Assembly: GCF_012489685.1 (NCBI RefSeq)
Contig: NC_080042.1
Span: 29,951,158 to 30,015,157 of the forward strand
DNA: 64,000 bases
Direction: 5' to 3'
From: Lotus japonicus
Lineage: Eukaryota; Streptophyta; Magnoliopsida; Fabales; Fabaceae
The notes beneath the pieces were generated by a model. That model searched no databases and had not been told where the DNA came from. It worked only from the letters and a program-made list of their open reading frames with translations. The position numbers and the translations under genes are program-made. Below, in pieces: positions 24,901 through 36,600 of this stretch (positions within the stretch are counted from its first letter, which is position 1; each line of letters starts with the position of its first letter).

Positions 24901-26013
24901 TGATCCAAAAAGCGGAACCTCTGTCAGAAAATGGGTATTTTCAGAAAACTTGACCTCTGCGACGATTCGGCAGGATTCAGTCGAAAACAACTGGATATTC
25001 ATGCTCTAGAGCACGTGGGCATTAAGTTTAGACACCAAAATCAGCTTATTTGGACAGTTTTACAAAAAGCTCCAAACTTTGAGCTCAGAAAAACATAGAA
25101 AAAGTCGACAGATCTGACGATCAGAAGTGAGGGATAGTAACTATACCTCGATGTCTTCGATTAGCAACGAACGGTGAAGCAATCGGGCAAGAAACGACGA
25201 AAATCAACTTCTTCCTTTTTCCTCCTTGCACCCCTCGGCCGTGTGTGTGTGTTTCTGAATTTTTTTGTTTTTTTTTTCATTTTTCATACTATATATAGGA
25301 AATGGGAAATGCAGAAAAATGAGAATTTCGCGATTCCGATTTTTCCTACTGATTCCAACGTATTTTAGACACGATATTCTTCCCGCTGAATCTTCTAATT
25401 CTCCAAAGAAATATCAGTATGATTTTTTGGTTTTCGAGGCTTGTTTTTAATGTTTACCGGCTTAAAAATGCACTTTATGCACTTTATGCTTTTGACCTCG
25501 GATGCAGAAACTTCCTTCTGAAGAAAGATTCGGAACGTCGATTAGAGTGGGCGTGCGCGGATGAAATCTTTATTTGAAGCTCCGAATAGAAAAAGTCTTC
25601 ATCGTCCGTCGATTTTAGGGTTTTTGAACTATCAGGGATTCCGTTTCGGCAAACTTCCGAGAATTGGAATTTGACGTTCGTACATTCCAGGGTTTCGCAT
25701 CGAAATACTTGTTTACTGACGAATAAGAGAAATTCTAACATTTCTCTGAAGATTTTTGGAATTAGTTTCCATCGCGTCCTAAAGTGTAAATTAGCTATTT
25801 ACTAGTGTCTTTGACCTAAGATTAGGCGAATGTTAGTCGTGCTATACTTTTATCGGTTTTGATACAATCCTTGAACTTTTCCTGAACCTTCTCCTTCATA
25901 AATTTATTTCATCCAATAAACTCTTGTTCAGGTTTCCCTTCACGATACATCGAACTTATTCGTTAATAAGGAATTTCACTAATTTATTCTAAGCTTAAAA
26001 TCTTGGTCTCACA
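21986..26013 (-). mobile_element. Solo LTR D (4028 bp), TSD gtgat
   Basis: Plus-strand ends are TGTAACACCCCGATTTCGG and TTGGTCTCACA. gtgat flanks it at 21981-21985 and 26014-26018. The intact empty site is present in the 3' LTR of C, where 'taactgtgatttactg' reads through at about 31227-31242. D is most like the LTRs of B over much of its length, but its end wording (tttcggtggcgtcac) is that of C and H. No internal sequence is left. Confidence 0.93.
22910..23505. repeat. Two tandem blocks in solo LTR D (about 21 bp and about 83 bp)
   Basis: 22918-23010 holds several agcacctcgct / gaagcagcacgct units of about 21 bp. Between about 23190 and 23505 an 83-bp unit with cagtgacttttcaa and ctcgatggcc...gctcaa blocks repeats three to four times (for example 23276, 23359, 23440). 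Confidence 0.75.
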
Positions 26014-26842
26014 GTGATTTACTGTCGTTTATGTTCATTGAGAAATATGCAACCCTAGGATGTTATCCCTAGCTATAAGCCTAAGTGGCTAATCTTTTAA
26101 TGGTATCTATTGGTGGTATTATTTATATAATTCTTTGGAGTTGACCCTCGCGTCTTCTGTGTGTGCTTTGGCGAACAAACGCCCTTTGTCAGATCTCTTT
26201 GGCGGGCTGATTCATGATGGTTCATCCTTCGGGAGGAACTAGGGTTGAGATGCAGGAACTGGAGCGTATCGCGGTTGCGAGAGGAGGACGGATGGTGTAC
26301 ATAGACTAGGTCGTTCTGGATTTCAAATTCGGATGACGATCATGCTAGCATGTAGGTTTTAGTGCTGGTGTGAGCTCCTCAAGATGGGATTAGTGTAGGA
26401 GTAGAGTCTTAGCTCTGAACATCATTTGTTTCTTTTGGGACAGGGTAGTTTCTCACCTATAGCTTTTTGTGTGGTTTCTTTACGGGAATCACAGAGAGTT
26501 GGTTGGACTTAGGAAGTCTTGTTTCAGGCCGATGGGCCAGCTTATTCTCATTTTGAGGGATAGTGTTGCGGACACTTAACCTTTTCTTTTGGTTTGTACT
26601 TTTGCCTACGGGCGCTACTCTTCTATTACCCGTCACTGGAGGTTCACTCGTGACGAGGTTGCTTCTTACAGCGGGGGCTGTTTATATATTGTATATTAGT
26701 TCTATTGCTTTTCGCATTCAGGTTTTATTCAATTCAGTCTTGTCTTAGTTATTATCAAAAAAAAAAATATATTCACGTTTTTCCGCATTAAGTTTACTTT
26801 TGGTTACTAAAGTGACGCCACCGAAATCGGGGTGTTACATTG

Positions 26843-26854
26843 TGGTATCAGAGC
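26843..26854 (+). promoter_or_regulatory. Primer binding site of element C, tRNA-iMet type
   Basis: TGGTATCAGAGC three bases after the LTR end. Exact match to the usual plant site. Confidence 0.85.
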
Positions 26855-27938
26855 ACGGTCGAGTCTTTCGGTAGTTGTTGGGGAATAGGTCTTCTGTGCT
26901 AGGTTGTGTGACTCTGCAAAGAGTGAAAATTGATTGTCTGCTAGCGATTTTTCGCTTAGAATTGATTGAAGTTATTGCTTAATCATATTGTATAGTTATG
27001 GAAATGCTATCTTATGATGAGTACTAACTGTTTGTCTAACTTAACAGAACGATGGTAACCTTCTAACCATTCTTCTTCAATCCAGTATAATATGTTTCAT
27101 TACTCTCGTAGCGTGTGCAAACACACCTAACTTATTTATACTGTCTAAGCTTTGACCTTATAGTTATTACGCCTATTAACACCTTATTTGACCGTAGCTC
27201 GTATTTTAGCTATAGAAATTACACGAGGTTTAGAATAACACGGTAAACCTAGAAGGTAGTTTTGCACCAATGCGTTTAACAAGAAGTTAGAAGCTGAAGA
27301 TTGAATCTTAGAGAGATTCCTTATGGGTAGTATACGTGTTATGTTGAGGGGGTGATATTCGGAATCAGAGCTGGCTATGGACTTTGATAGAAGGATTGGT
27401 AAGATTAACTTGATTGGATCCAGGATTAGTCGAGTTGGGAGGAAAAGTTCGCATTAAGTATTAGTTTTCTTGCGAAGGAGTTATAGATTGAAGATATGGA
27501 TATTCATTTAAGAGGTATTGAAGAATTAACGGACATTAGAGGTCCAAACTTGGTAAAGGTTTAGGTTTTAGGTCTATGAATTGTTGTCTTAAGTTTCTAG
27601 GACTCAAAGTTGGTCAGAATTTGATTGAGAGATTAAGAAGTTGATGGACGAGATGGTGATCAAGTTACAGAAAAGGGGAGTGTCAGTATTAAGATGAACA
27701 CTTGAGGTTGTCATATCTGGACAAGTTGCTTAAAGTCTAAGAGTGAATGAAACTTGTTATGGATTTCGGTGATACAAGCTAGAGATTAGCAAGTGAATTT
27801 TGCTAAGTGGAATGAGAATCTTAGGGTAAAGATCGACTACGGAAGCTGAAGATCATATTTGAGTAAGAGTTTTAGTGGTGTCATCATTGACGATTGTAGT
27901 TAAACCTCGGCAAGTTGAAAGATGTTATGTCTGTTGAG

Positions 27939-28119
27939 ACGCCGTCGAACCAGCATTGGGGCTAGAAGAGTGAAACAATCGAAGAGAAAGCAGAGTGTTT
28001 TAGTGAAAATTATTTGGAATAAAGACACGGACGGTGTTATGTGAGAGTTAGAGGAAAAGATCAAGGAATAATATCCAGAACTATTACTGACCCTTAAGTT
28101 TCGAGGACGAAACTTTCTT
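27939..28119 (+). pseudogene. Chromodomain remnant in element C
   Basis: One frame reads RRVKQSKRKQSVLVKIIWN, then KDTDGVM, a TGA, ELEEKIKE, a TAA and YPELLLT. This is the plus-strand counterpart of the B remnant at 17770-17945, with two stops. The next bases are the polypurine tract (28113-28134). Confidence 0.65.
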
Positions 28120-28134
28120 TTTGGAGGGTAGTAA

Positions 28135-31100
28135 TGTAAGACCCAAGATTTTAAGCTTAGGATCAGTGGAAGAGATTTCCATTTACGATTAGGGTTGATG
28201 TATTGTGAAGGGAAACCTGAACTAGAGTTTACCAAATGAAATAAATTTATGAAGGAGAAAGTTCAGGAAAAGTCAAATGATTACATCATGATCGATAAAA
28301 GTTATAGTACGATCGTTATACGCTTAACCTAGGTCAGAAACCCTAGTATATAGCTAATTTTCACTTTTAGGCACGATGGAAGTTAATTTCAAAAATCTTC
28401 AGAGAAATGTTAGAACTTCTCTTTTTCCATATATCAAAATCGTTTCGAGGCGAAACTCTAGGATCTACGAACGTCCGATTCCAATCATCGGAAGTTTGCC
28501 GAAACCGAATCCCTGGTATTTCAAAACCCTAGAATCACCCGACTATGGGGACTTTTTCTATTCAGAGCTTCAAATGAAGATTCCACACGCGTACACCCAT
28601 TTCTCTTGATGATTTCAATCTTTCTTCAGAAGGAAGTTTTCTATTCCGACATTCGATGCAAAAAGCAACTTATCGGGTAAAATAGTTTTATACCGACTAT
28701 GCATTAGTTGCCAAAAATACAAGGAGACCTCTTTATGGTTTTGGAATTCTTTCGCCAAAACATATCTATTAATTCACGGAGAATGACGCCGGAAAAATCA
28801 GATTCGCGAAACTTTCATTTTCCCGCGAATTTCCAACCTTTATATATAGCAAAGAAAGGAAGAAAAACTCAAATTTTCCTCCATTTTCTCTCCTCAAACC
28901 CGCGGCCAAGAACAAGGAAGAAGGAAGAAGAATTTTGTTCATCGCTTGCTTGATCGTTGATCCGTTAGTTGCTACTTCAAGGTTTCGAGGTATAGTCGCT
29001 AATCCTTACCTCTGATCGCTTTTTCCATAGCTTTTCTGTAGACTTTTCTGAGCTGATAGTTTATGGGTTTTTGCAAAACTATCCTGAATCTTTCATTTCT
29101 GATTCTAAACCTCTTCTTTATGTGCCCAAGATCACTTCTGCCGGATTAGATTTTCCGTTATGTCGCCGGAATTCCGTCGGAATCAATTTGAGCCTAAAAT
29201 ACCCATTTTTGGAGTTTTTGGTGTAAAGCTTCAACCTTTAGGCTGAAAACTATCGCCTTAGCTTAGTGCTAGTAGGATTAGTTGTCATAAACGTCGTTGG
29301 TGACGTCCCTGCAAAATTTTATTTTTGGGATTTCAGTTTTGAAAAATCCTAAGTTAAAAATCATGACCAAAATACCCCTGCGACAGTTTTTGATCCGATA
29401 ATTTTTCCGAGTTCAGAATACCCTTAGTTACGGCTTATGAAAGCATAGGAACCAAGTTTGATCGAAGAAAAATCGAGCCCCATAATTGCACAAAGTGGCC
29501 GAGCCCTATTAGGGGGGAGGAGGAAAATTTCCTTTTCCGAAAACTTGTCTTTCGCGCTAGATTATCGTACCTTAGAGTATAGATTACTTCGAGTAACCTT
29601 AGTAAGTATCGATAGCTTAGTTTTTGATAGATTCTGATAGTATTTCTGTGACTTTGTTTTAAAGGAACTTTTGAGGAATTTTCTGAGGAACAACACTTTG
29701 ATTGTGAGGAAGAGTTGGAAGATCGTCCTGGAGAATCTACAGGTGAGGGCATCTCACTGAATCTCTAGTTAATGCTTAGGGTCGATGCTTTCGACATTGT
29801 TTACTGTTTATGCACTGGATTGTGTGTGATTGGAAAATGTTTTCTGAGGCTTCGGCTGACAATGTAGATGATTCATCTACTGAATGTTTTTTGAGATTGA
29901 CTTACATGCTACGTGCTATGTGGGTAATCTAGGATGTGTGGTGCATGCCTTATATGCTAAGTGTTATGTGGTTATTGCTTAATATGATGTTATATGACAT
30001 GTTGATTGATTGTGCTGAGTTATTTATGCTTTTGCAATGAAATCTGAGTTTCTGAATGGTGAGAATAGCGGGCAGGTCATGCCGATTTTATTTTGAGAGT
30101 TTTGAGAAAGCTTAATAGGACGAATGAGATTCGGGCCTTGTTATGATGTTTATGGATCGAGACATTCTCTGGAGTCATTTGGGGATTTGGAGATCCCGAG
30201 AACTTACAGGATTTGCGATAAGACTAAAAGGATATTATTTTGAAAAGAAAACTCATAAGACATTAAACAACCTCTAAATCTTTAAGTAATGGCGTTAACC
30301 TCGAAAGGAAGCTTTGGATGCAAATATTAGTTGTGGAAAACGAGAAGTGTCGTCGGATCCAAGTGTTGAGGAGTTTGGTAAGTTCTGAGTATGTTGGTAC
30401 TCCTTCGCTCGTTGAGCAGTTTGTTAGCCATCCAAGGGATGAGCCGAGAAGCTTCACTGAGGCGTGAGACCTTGTGAATGCGTGATACTCCACTGAGGCG
30501 TGAGACCTTGTGGAAAGCATGGATCTTCACTGAGGCGTGAGACCTCGTGAACAGCATGAAGCTTCACTGAGGCGTGAGACCTTGTGAATGCGGGATACTC
30601 CACTGAGGCGTGAGACCTTGTGGAAAGCATGGAACTCCACTGAGGCGTGAGACCTTGTGAGAGCATGAAACTTCACTGAAGCGTGAGACTTCGTGAGAGC
30701 ATTGATGACCCGAAGAGTCATCGTGAGTGGTTGCACTCATTTTATGATTATTGTATTTTGTCGCAGAATCGACTTTACCTTAGGGTAAGCTTTTAGAGAC
30801 ATTAATTTAGCTAGAACACGTGGCGACGTGTCGAGTGAGGTCGGAGACGTTGTTTGGCTAATCACTGCATTGCATGCACTCATTAAGTGGTTTAAACACG
30901 GCGAGATACCGGACCACGGCGGATTCCAAAATTGGTTATAAGACCAGGATTTCCGCGTAAGAGCGCTGCTAGGTGACTCTTAGTAGCCGACCGAAATGGC
31001 AGACCTACGGGTTTACTGCTGATCTGACTACCTTTGTGTGGTGTAAGAGGCACGCGGGCCGAAATGGTCCCACCGTGGCTGGTGTTAGGGCTGATCCGTT

Positions 31101-31704
31101 TGATGTCCATCCGTTCCGGATTGCATATTGGTTGACTGGGTTAACCTGCATATCATTTCATGCAACATGCATACTGACATAGTTGATGAGTGTGTTTGGT
31201 ACTTGTTAATTCTATTTGTGGCATGTTAACTGTGATTTACTGTCGTTTATGTTCATTGAGTGTAGTAGAGTCTTAGCTCTGAACATCATTTGTTTCTTTT
31301 GGGACAGGGTAGTTTCTCACCTATAGCTTTTTGTGTGGTTTCTTTACGGGAATCACAGAGAGTTGGTTGGACTTAGGAAGTCTTGTTTCAGGCCGATGGG
31401 CCAGCTTATTCTCATTTTGAGGGATAGTGTTGCGGACACTTAACCTTTTCTTTTGGTTTGTACTTTTGCCTACGGGCGCTACTCTTCTATTACCCGTCAC
31501 TGGAGGTTCACTCGTGACGAGGTTGCTTCTTACAGCGGGGGCTGTTTATATATTGTATATTAGTTCTATTGCTTTTCGCATTCGGGTTTTATTCAATTCA
31601 GTCTTGTCTTAGTTATTATCAAAAAAAAAAAATATATTCACGTTTTTCCGCATTAAGTTTACTTTTGGTTACTAAAGTGACGCCACCGAAATCGGGGTGT
31701 TACA
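28135..31704 (+). repeat. 3' LTR of element C
   Basis: Starts TGTAAGACCCAAGATTTT and ends GGGGTGTTACA. It matches 18884-21985 closely, then continues through the empty site of D and, after 'ttcattgag' (31261), jumps to 'tgtagtagagtc'. About 353 bp present in the 5' LTR is therefore missing. All ORFs in it are copies of those in the 5' LTR. Confidence 0.92.
30452..30706 (+). repeat. 36/37-bp tandem repeat in C 3' LTR
   Basis: Seven cactgaggcgtgagacc units, same order and spacing as at 21201-21455 in the 5' LTR. Confidence 0.88.
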
Positions 31705-31709
31705 CTAAC

Positions 31710-32290
31710 CAATTAATTTCTATACGACAATCATCAATTTCCAAAGATTTAAATCTTAATCTTTTACAATCAAGTGCTTAACACGAACTTTCCGCCCATA
31801 TCCGACTAATCCTCGATCAATTCAAATTCATCTTACACATCCTTCTATCAAAGTCCATTACCAGCTGTGATTCCGAATATCACCCCCTCAATATTAAGTT
31901 GATCAAGCCTAATACACCGAAGGTGAAAATTTAGAAAAACCCACTGGAACAGTCAATGAGTTCCTAACATCCAGTAACCACAAATATCCTGATATCAAGT
32001 CCCTAACGATTCCGCTACGGAACCACACACCCTCAACATAACACGTATACTGCCCATAAGGAATTTCTCTAAGATTCATTCTTCAGCTTCTAGCTTCCTT
32101 ATAAACGCATCGGCGCAAGACTACTTTCTAGGCTTAGCGTGTCATTCTAAACCTCGTGTAACTTCTATAGTTAAAACACGAGTAACAGTCAAATAAAGTC
32201 TTAGTACGTGTAATAACTATAAGTCAAGTTCAACCGTAAAAGCTAGTTAGGCGTGTTACACACGCTTCGAGAGTAAAGGAGTATGTTATA
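31710..32290 (-). other. Noncoding internal region of element B after gag
   Basis: Follows gag on the minus strand and contains no protease or RT blocks in any frame. A similar sequence, in plus orientation, lies in element C at about 27060-27400. Confidence 0.65.
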
Positions 32291-33415
32291 CTAAAAATTA
32301 GAAGGAATAGTTAGAATGTTACCATCGTTCTTGCGCTCTCCTCTGGTTAACCCCTTAGCTCCTTCACCGTCCATGATATAAACCCTTCCTCTAGCAGCAG
32401 GGCGCTTTCCCCTTACGGTGTTAACAAATGACTCAACCTTGGGTGTCTTGCAGTTGTTGGCCAGATGTCCTGGTAGATCACACTTGAAACACCTCGGCTT
32501 CCCCTTCGGGCATTTCGTGGAGTAGTGCCCAATCTCCCCGCATTTGAGACATGTTATCTCACGGCTCCCCGCTTGGCTTCCTGCTCCTCCCGCAGCAGCA
32601 ATCGTAGGCCTGTACGGTCCTGGGGTAAACCCTTCCCCCGTTGGACGCTGATAGGGCTTCTTCATCTGTAACTTTCCTTTTCCTTGATAGCTCCGGGAAC
32701 TCGACCTCATCGGTCCCCCAGTTCCAGCCCGGCCCATCCTCCTATTCTTCATCAGCTCCACCTCGGTGGCCTTCTCAACCAAAGCTTGAAACCTCATAAT
32801 CCCCAACGGTCTCACTGAGTCCTCAATGTCAGCTCTCAGTCCCCTCACAAAGCGCTTGCACATATAGGGTTCATCAACCTGATCACGGAAAAATCGGAAG
32901 TGTTTGGCCAAAGATTCCAACTTAGCAGCATATTCCGGAATAGTCATGCTCCCTTGGCGAAGAGTGAGAAACTGCGACTCACGCTCGTCACGAGCACTAT
33001 CAGGAAAATACTTCTCCAGAAAAGCAGCACGAAAAGAATTCCAGTTCACCTCAACATGGTTTGCCTCCATCATCCCTCTGGCGCCCCTCCACCAGTACTC
33101 GGCATCGCCCAGCAGTAGATAAGTTGCCAGGCCCACCTTGGCCCCTTCATTAGTCTGTAGTACTTCGAAAATCTTCTCAATCTCTTGGATCCATAGATCC
33201 GCCTCGTCCGGGTCAGTCCCACCTGTGAACTTGGGTGGATCCTGCCTTCTAAAATCATTCAATCCCCTTTTCTGGTCCAGGGCTGCTTCTCTCTGAAGCC
33301 GGTGTAGCTCGCGTGCATCCTCAGTAGCACGCCTATGTGCATTGTCATTCGTCTGTACAGTCATTGCTTGGACCAAAGTGGCCACCATCTCAGCAAGTTG
33401 GTTAGAGTTCACCAT
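32291..33415 (-). CDS. gag: Gag polyprotein of element B (chromovirus, intact)
   Basis: 374 codons from ATG at 33415 with no break. Role: capsid and nucleocapsid protein forming the virus-like particle and binding the element RNA. An N-terminal helical part precedes the gag core, with DFRRQDPPKFTGGTDPDEAD, EYWWRGARGMM, FLEKYFPDSARDERESQF and FVRGLRADIEDSV. A basic linker follows, then two CCHC knuckles, CLKCGEIGHYSTKC (about residues 289-302) and CFKCDLPGHLANNC (about 309-322). Just after RGRVYIMDGEG the protein ends in GNILTIPSNF, where in complete relatives the protease DSGA motif would be expected. The gene is thus cut at the gag/protease boundary. An intact gag in a pol-less element suggests a gag-only parasite. 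Confidence 0.9.
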   Translation of the reverse strand: MVNSNQLAEMVATLVQAMTVQTNDNAHRRATEDARELHRLQREAALDQKRGLNDFRRQDPPKFTGGTDPDEADLWIQEIEKIFEVLQTNEGAKVGLATYLLLGDAEYWWRGARGMMEANHVEVNWNSFRAAFLEKYFPDSARDERESQFLTLRQGSMTIPEYAAKLESLAKHFRFFRDQVDEPYMCKRFVRGLRADIEDSVRPLGIMRFQALVEKATEVELMKNRRMGRAGTGGPMRSSSRSYQGKGKLQMKKPYQRPTGEGFTPGPYRPTIAAAGGAGSQAGSREITCLKCGEIGHYSTKCPKGKPRCFKCDLPGHLANNCKTPKVESFVNTVRGKRPAARGRVYIMDGEGAKGLTRGERKNDGNILTIPSNF

Positions 33416-33612
33416 GTTCTGTATTCGTTTAGCAAACAGTCGGTACCAATCATAAGATAGTATTATGCATAGCTATACAATATGATTAGGTAGCAACTTC
33501 AATCAATTAAAGCGAAAAATCGCTTGGCAGACAATCAATTTTCACTCTTTGCAGAGTCACACAACCAAGCATAGAAGACCTATTCCCCAAAGACTCCCGA
33601 AAGACTGGACAA

Positions 33613-33624
33613 GCTCTGATACCA
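33613..33624 (-). promoter_or_regulatory. Primer binding site of element B, tRNA-iMet type
   Basis: gctctgatacca on the plus strand is TGGTATCAGAGC on the minus strand, four bases inside the 5' LTR end at 33629. Confidence 0.85.
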
Positions 33625-33628
33625 CAAA

Positions 33629-36600
33629 TGTAACACCCCGATTTCTGGGTGTCACTTAGTAACTTCAAAATAAAATAAAGCGGAAAAGCAGGTATTTTTT
33701 TTTCGTTTCCTTTTAAAATAAAGAACATTTTAAACTAAAGACTCAACCCCAAAATGCGATAAACATAAACTAATGTACAATACTATTACAGTCCTGCTGT
33801 AACTAAAAGCATCGTCACGAGTATCCTCCAGTGACGGCAAGGTTTACAAGTTTTCAGAAAGCATAATTAGTTCAAAATATTATACAAGTGACAGATGGAA
33901 ATAGTCAGCCCCAGATGGCCTCCTCTAGACCTCTACAACTGACTACTCCATGTGATTCCCAACTACGGAGAACCACACGAAAGTAACGTGTCGGAGACCT
34001 ACCCTGCCCCAAATATGAATGACGAATCAGAGCTATGACAGTAACAACCAGCTCAAAAGACTCTAACCACCCATATTCCACACTACTATCATCGACCCTT
34101 CCTCGATCAGGCATGAAGTCCGGGTCCTCGTCGAAAGCTTCAGCAATAATCATTTCGCTCTGGGTCTTTCCCGCACAACGAATCATCACGAACCGGCTAA
34201 CGGACGCCTGGCAGCAGGCCGACCGCCCAAACACAAACATACAAACAAAGCCAAGGCGCTAGGGTCAACTTACAGAATACAATAGTTATACAATCAACAT
34301 GCGATAAAGGGGGTATATATATATGTTGTATATATACATATAAGTTATGCATTGCCTACCCTAAGGTTTATACATAGCATGTTATCAAATCTCTTACACA
34401 ATTCAATCATCAAAACACATAACGATGTTTATCAACATCAAATCATCAAATCTCAACAACTATAGTTAGAGTGCATGATATGTCATACAACGTTAATCAT
34501 AATAAGATGCATGGTGTGCCAATGCAGGATATGCTGACACAAACCCGAATAACATCACTCTGCTTGGCGACGGAACGAACCAACAACGTCACTCTGCTTG
34601 GCGACGGAACAAAACAACAACGTCACTCTGCTTTCCGACGGAACAAATCAACGACGTCACTCTGCTTGGCGACGGGACAAAACAACGACGTCACTCTGCT
34701 TGGCGACGGGACAAACCAACGGTATTGCCACTTATAGGCTGGGCACCTCTAGACGGTCGTAACACTGGCCTCGTGTTTAACCATTTCTGCTCGGGTGTCG
34801 CTTATCACCTTTGGCTATAGTCAAGACGGTACAAACTCTACATGGTTTGACCATTTCTGCTTGCTATGCCGGACATCAACAGGCACGATACAACTCTACA
34901 TGGATGATCGTTACCTCCTGTTGTGCCAGGTATAGTCAGGACCGATTCAACTCTGCATGGCTGATCGTTACTTCCTGCTATACCGAAGTACTCTGCTTGG
35001 CACTTCATCGCGTATGTGCATGTGTGCAATATGATTATCAAAACCACGACTCGTCCTCACAGGTAAAAATTGGTTCATTGACCAGAGGCATCTACAACGA
35101 GAAACCTAGGCTATAGTCAAGTCGGTTATGACCCCACGGGTTTAACCATCCTGCTTGCTACGTCAGACATCAACAGGCACGATACAACTCTACACGGCTG
35201 ACCGTCACTTCCTGTTGTGCCAAGAGTACTCTACTCGGTACCTTACTATCGCTAGACCCTTGGCTAAAGCCCATCTTCAAATTCTTTTCCATAAAATGAG
35301 TTCCCTTAAAACAATATTTCTTTTATTAGGTAAAGTGTTCCATCATAAGTTAGTGCATTATGTCGTTAATTCCAAAGTTCAGTTTTCATTTCCAACACAT
35401 TTCAAAATAAAGTTCCCAAAGCTAGGATCACCGACCCATTCCCGTTTTCCAAACTCACTTTCATTCCTAAGTCTTTTCCGTTGAATCATCGTCATTAATT
35501 AAAAGCATTATATCCTTAATAAGTATATTATGGATTTATTTACATAAAACAGATTATGATTATTTTCGGTCCAAAACTCTATAAGTAAAAAGATCCCAAT
35601 AAACCCAAGTAATTCCCCGGGAAGGTCTCGATTCCTAAAACAATAAAGGCTCGAACCTTGGTTCGACCTATCAAACATTCCCAATACGAACCCGTCATTG
35701 CCATGACAAGGATAAGTGTATTCTACACTCTAAAAGTGGCATCAAAATGCACGAATATAGTCAGCACAATTTAATCATAAACTCAAATACATCAAGCTCT
35801 AACGAGCGATGAATCAAAATGGCAGTGCTGTAAACATAACCTTGTCATATCCACTAGAAAGCGATAAGACAGAAACCAGTAAACGGCCGAAGCCTCTCAG
35901 AAAACGGAGACACACGTCTCATATAAGTTCACTCGGCCGAAGCCCCCAGAAAACATTTTCCAATTCAAAGCAATAAACAATATCCAAGCAATATTCAATA
36001 TCAAGCAATATTCAAGTCGAATTTATCGACGCCTATAAATCAATAGCTAGTAAGTAAGTTGCCCTAACCTCGAGTTGTTCCAGTCTCGCGGTGTAGGTCT
36101 CGCTCACAAGCTTGTTCAGTCAATTCCAAAGTTTCCACAATTGAACCTTTGAGCAAACAAAGCAATAATAAATCAAAACAAGTCGATACAGTCGAAACAA
36201 TCCTAACTAATGTTCGACAAAGCTCAAGAAGCTTCAGAGTACAACATTTAGGCACGTATGAAAGGGCTTTCCCCGAATGGATGAGTTTTGACTCGATTCA
36301 AGTTTTGTACAAAAACACTTTATTCGCTAAAACGTGCATAACTCGAGCTACAGAACTCGGAATGACACGAAACCGGCGCCAAAATTTCGACAATTGAAAG
36401 AGCTACGCAATGGCTCAGGTCATAGAGACCCAAAAATTGTTTTTGGACACGGTATCCAAGCAAATAGGTTTCGGCCACTATGGAAAATAGGGTTTTCGAA
36501 CTTTTTCTTCGATCTAAATCAGTTCCTAGGTATTCTTAGGCGATATCTAGGCCAAGGAAACTCTCAGAAAAATTATCGGGTCGAAAACTGTCGCTGGGGT

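Larger units (their letters stand above)
18884..26839 (+). repeat. 5' LTR of element C, interrupted by solo LTR D
   Basis: Starts TGTAAGACCCAAGATTTT and ends ATCGGGGTGTTACA. The E2F-like TTTCCCGC is at 19568 and the TATA box near 19590. Solo LTR D (21986-26013) is inserted at gtgat. The part after D (26014-26839) includes about 350 bp that is missing from the 3' LTR. Confidence 0.9.
26840..28134 (+). other. Internal region of element C, no intact ORF
   Basis: Starts with the primer site, then a leader similar to the minus-strand leader of B (33612-33416). At about 27050 it passes straight into sequence that in B lies after gag (aacgatggtaac, minus 32330-32318). Only the last few gag codons remain. 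The rest is noncoding until the chromodomain remnant. Confidence 0.75.
18884..31704 (+). mobile_element. Element C: chromovirus derivative without gag or pol, TSD ctaac
   Basis: The 5' LTR is 18884-26839, about 3.92 kb once solo LTR D and its TSD copy are discounted. The internal region is only 26840-28134, and the 3' LTR is 28135-31704 (3570 bp). The TSD ctaac is at 18879-18883 and 31705-31709. The internal part has the primer site, a leader like that of B, a jump to the sequence after gag in B, then the chromodomain remnant and polypurine tract. C is thus a large-LTR derivative that depends on other elements. LTR copies differ at only a few sites per 500 bp, so it looks younger than B. Confidence 0.92.

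Noticed and set aside
18884..31236. Duplicate 3-kb blocks (18884-21985 and 28135-31236) as assembly duplication or host segmental duplication
   Set aside because: They are the two LTRs of element C, flanked by a ctaac TSD, primer site and polypurine tract.
32900..33122. Plus-strand 72-codon ORFs opposite B gag
   Set aside because: Antisense shadows of an intact gag gene with no independent signals.
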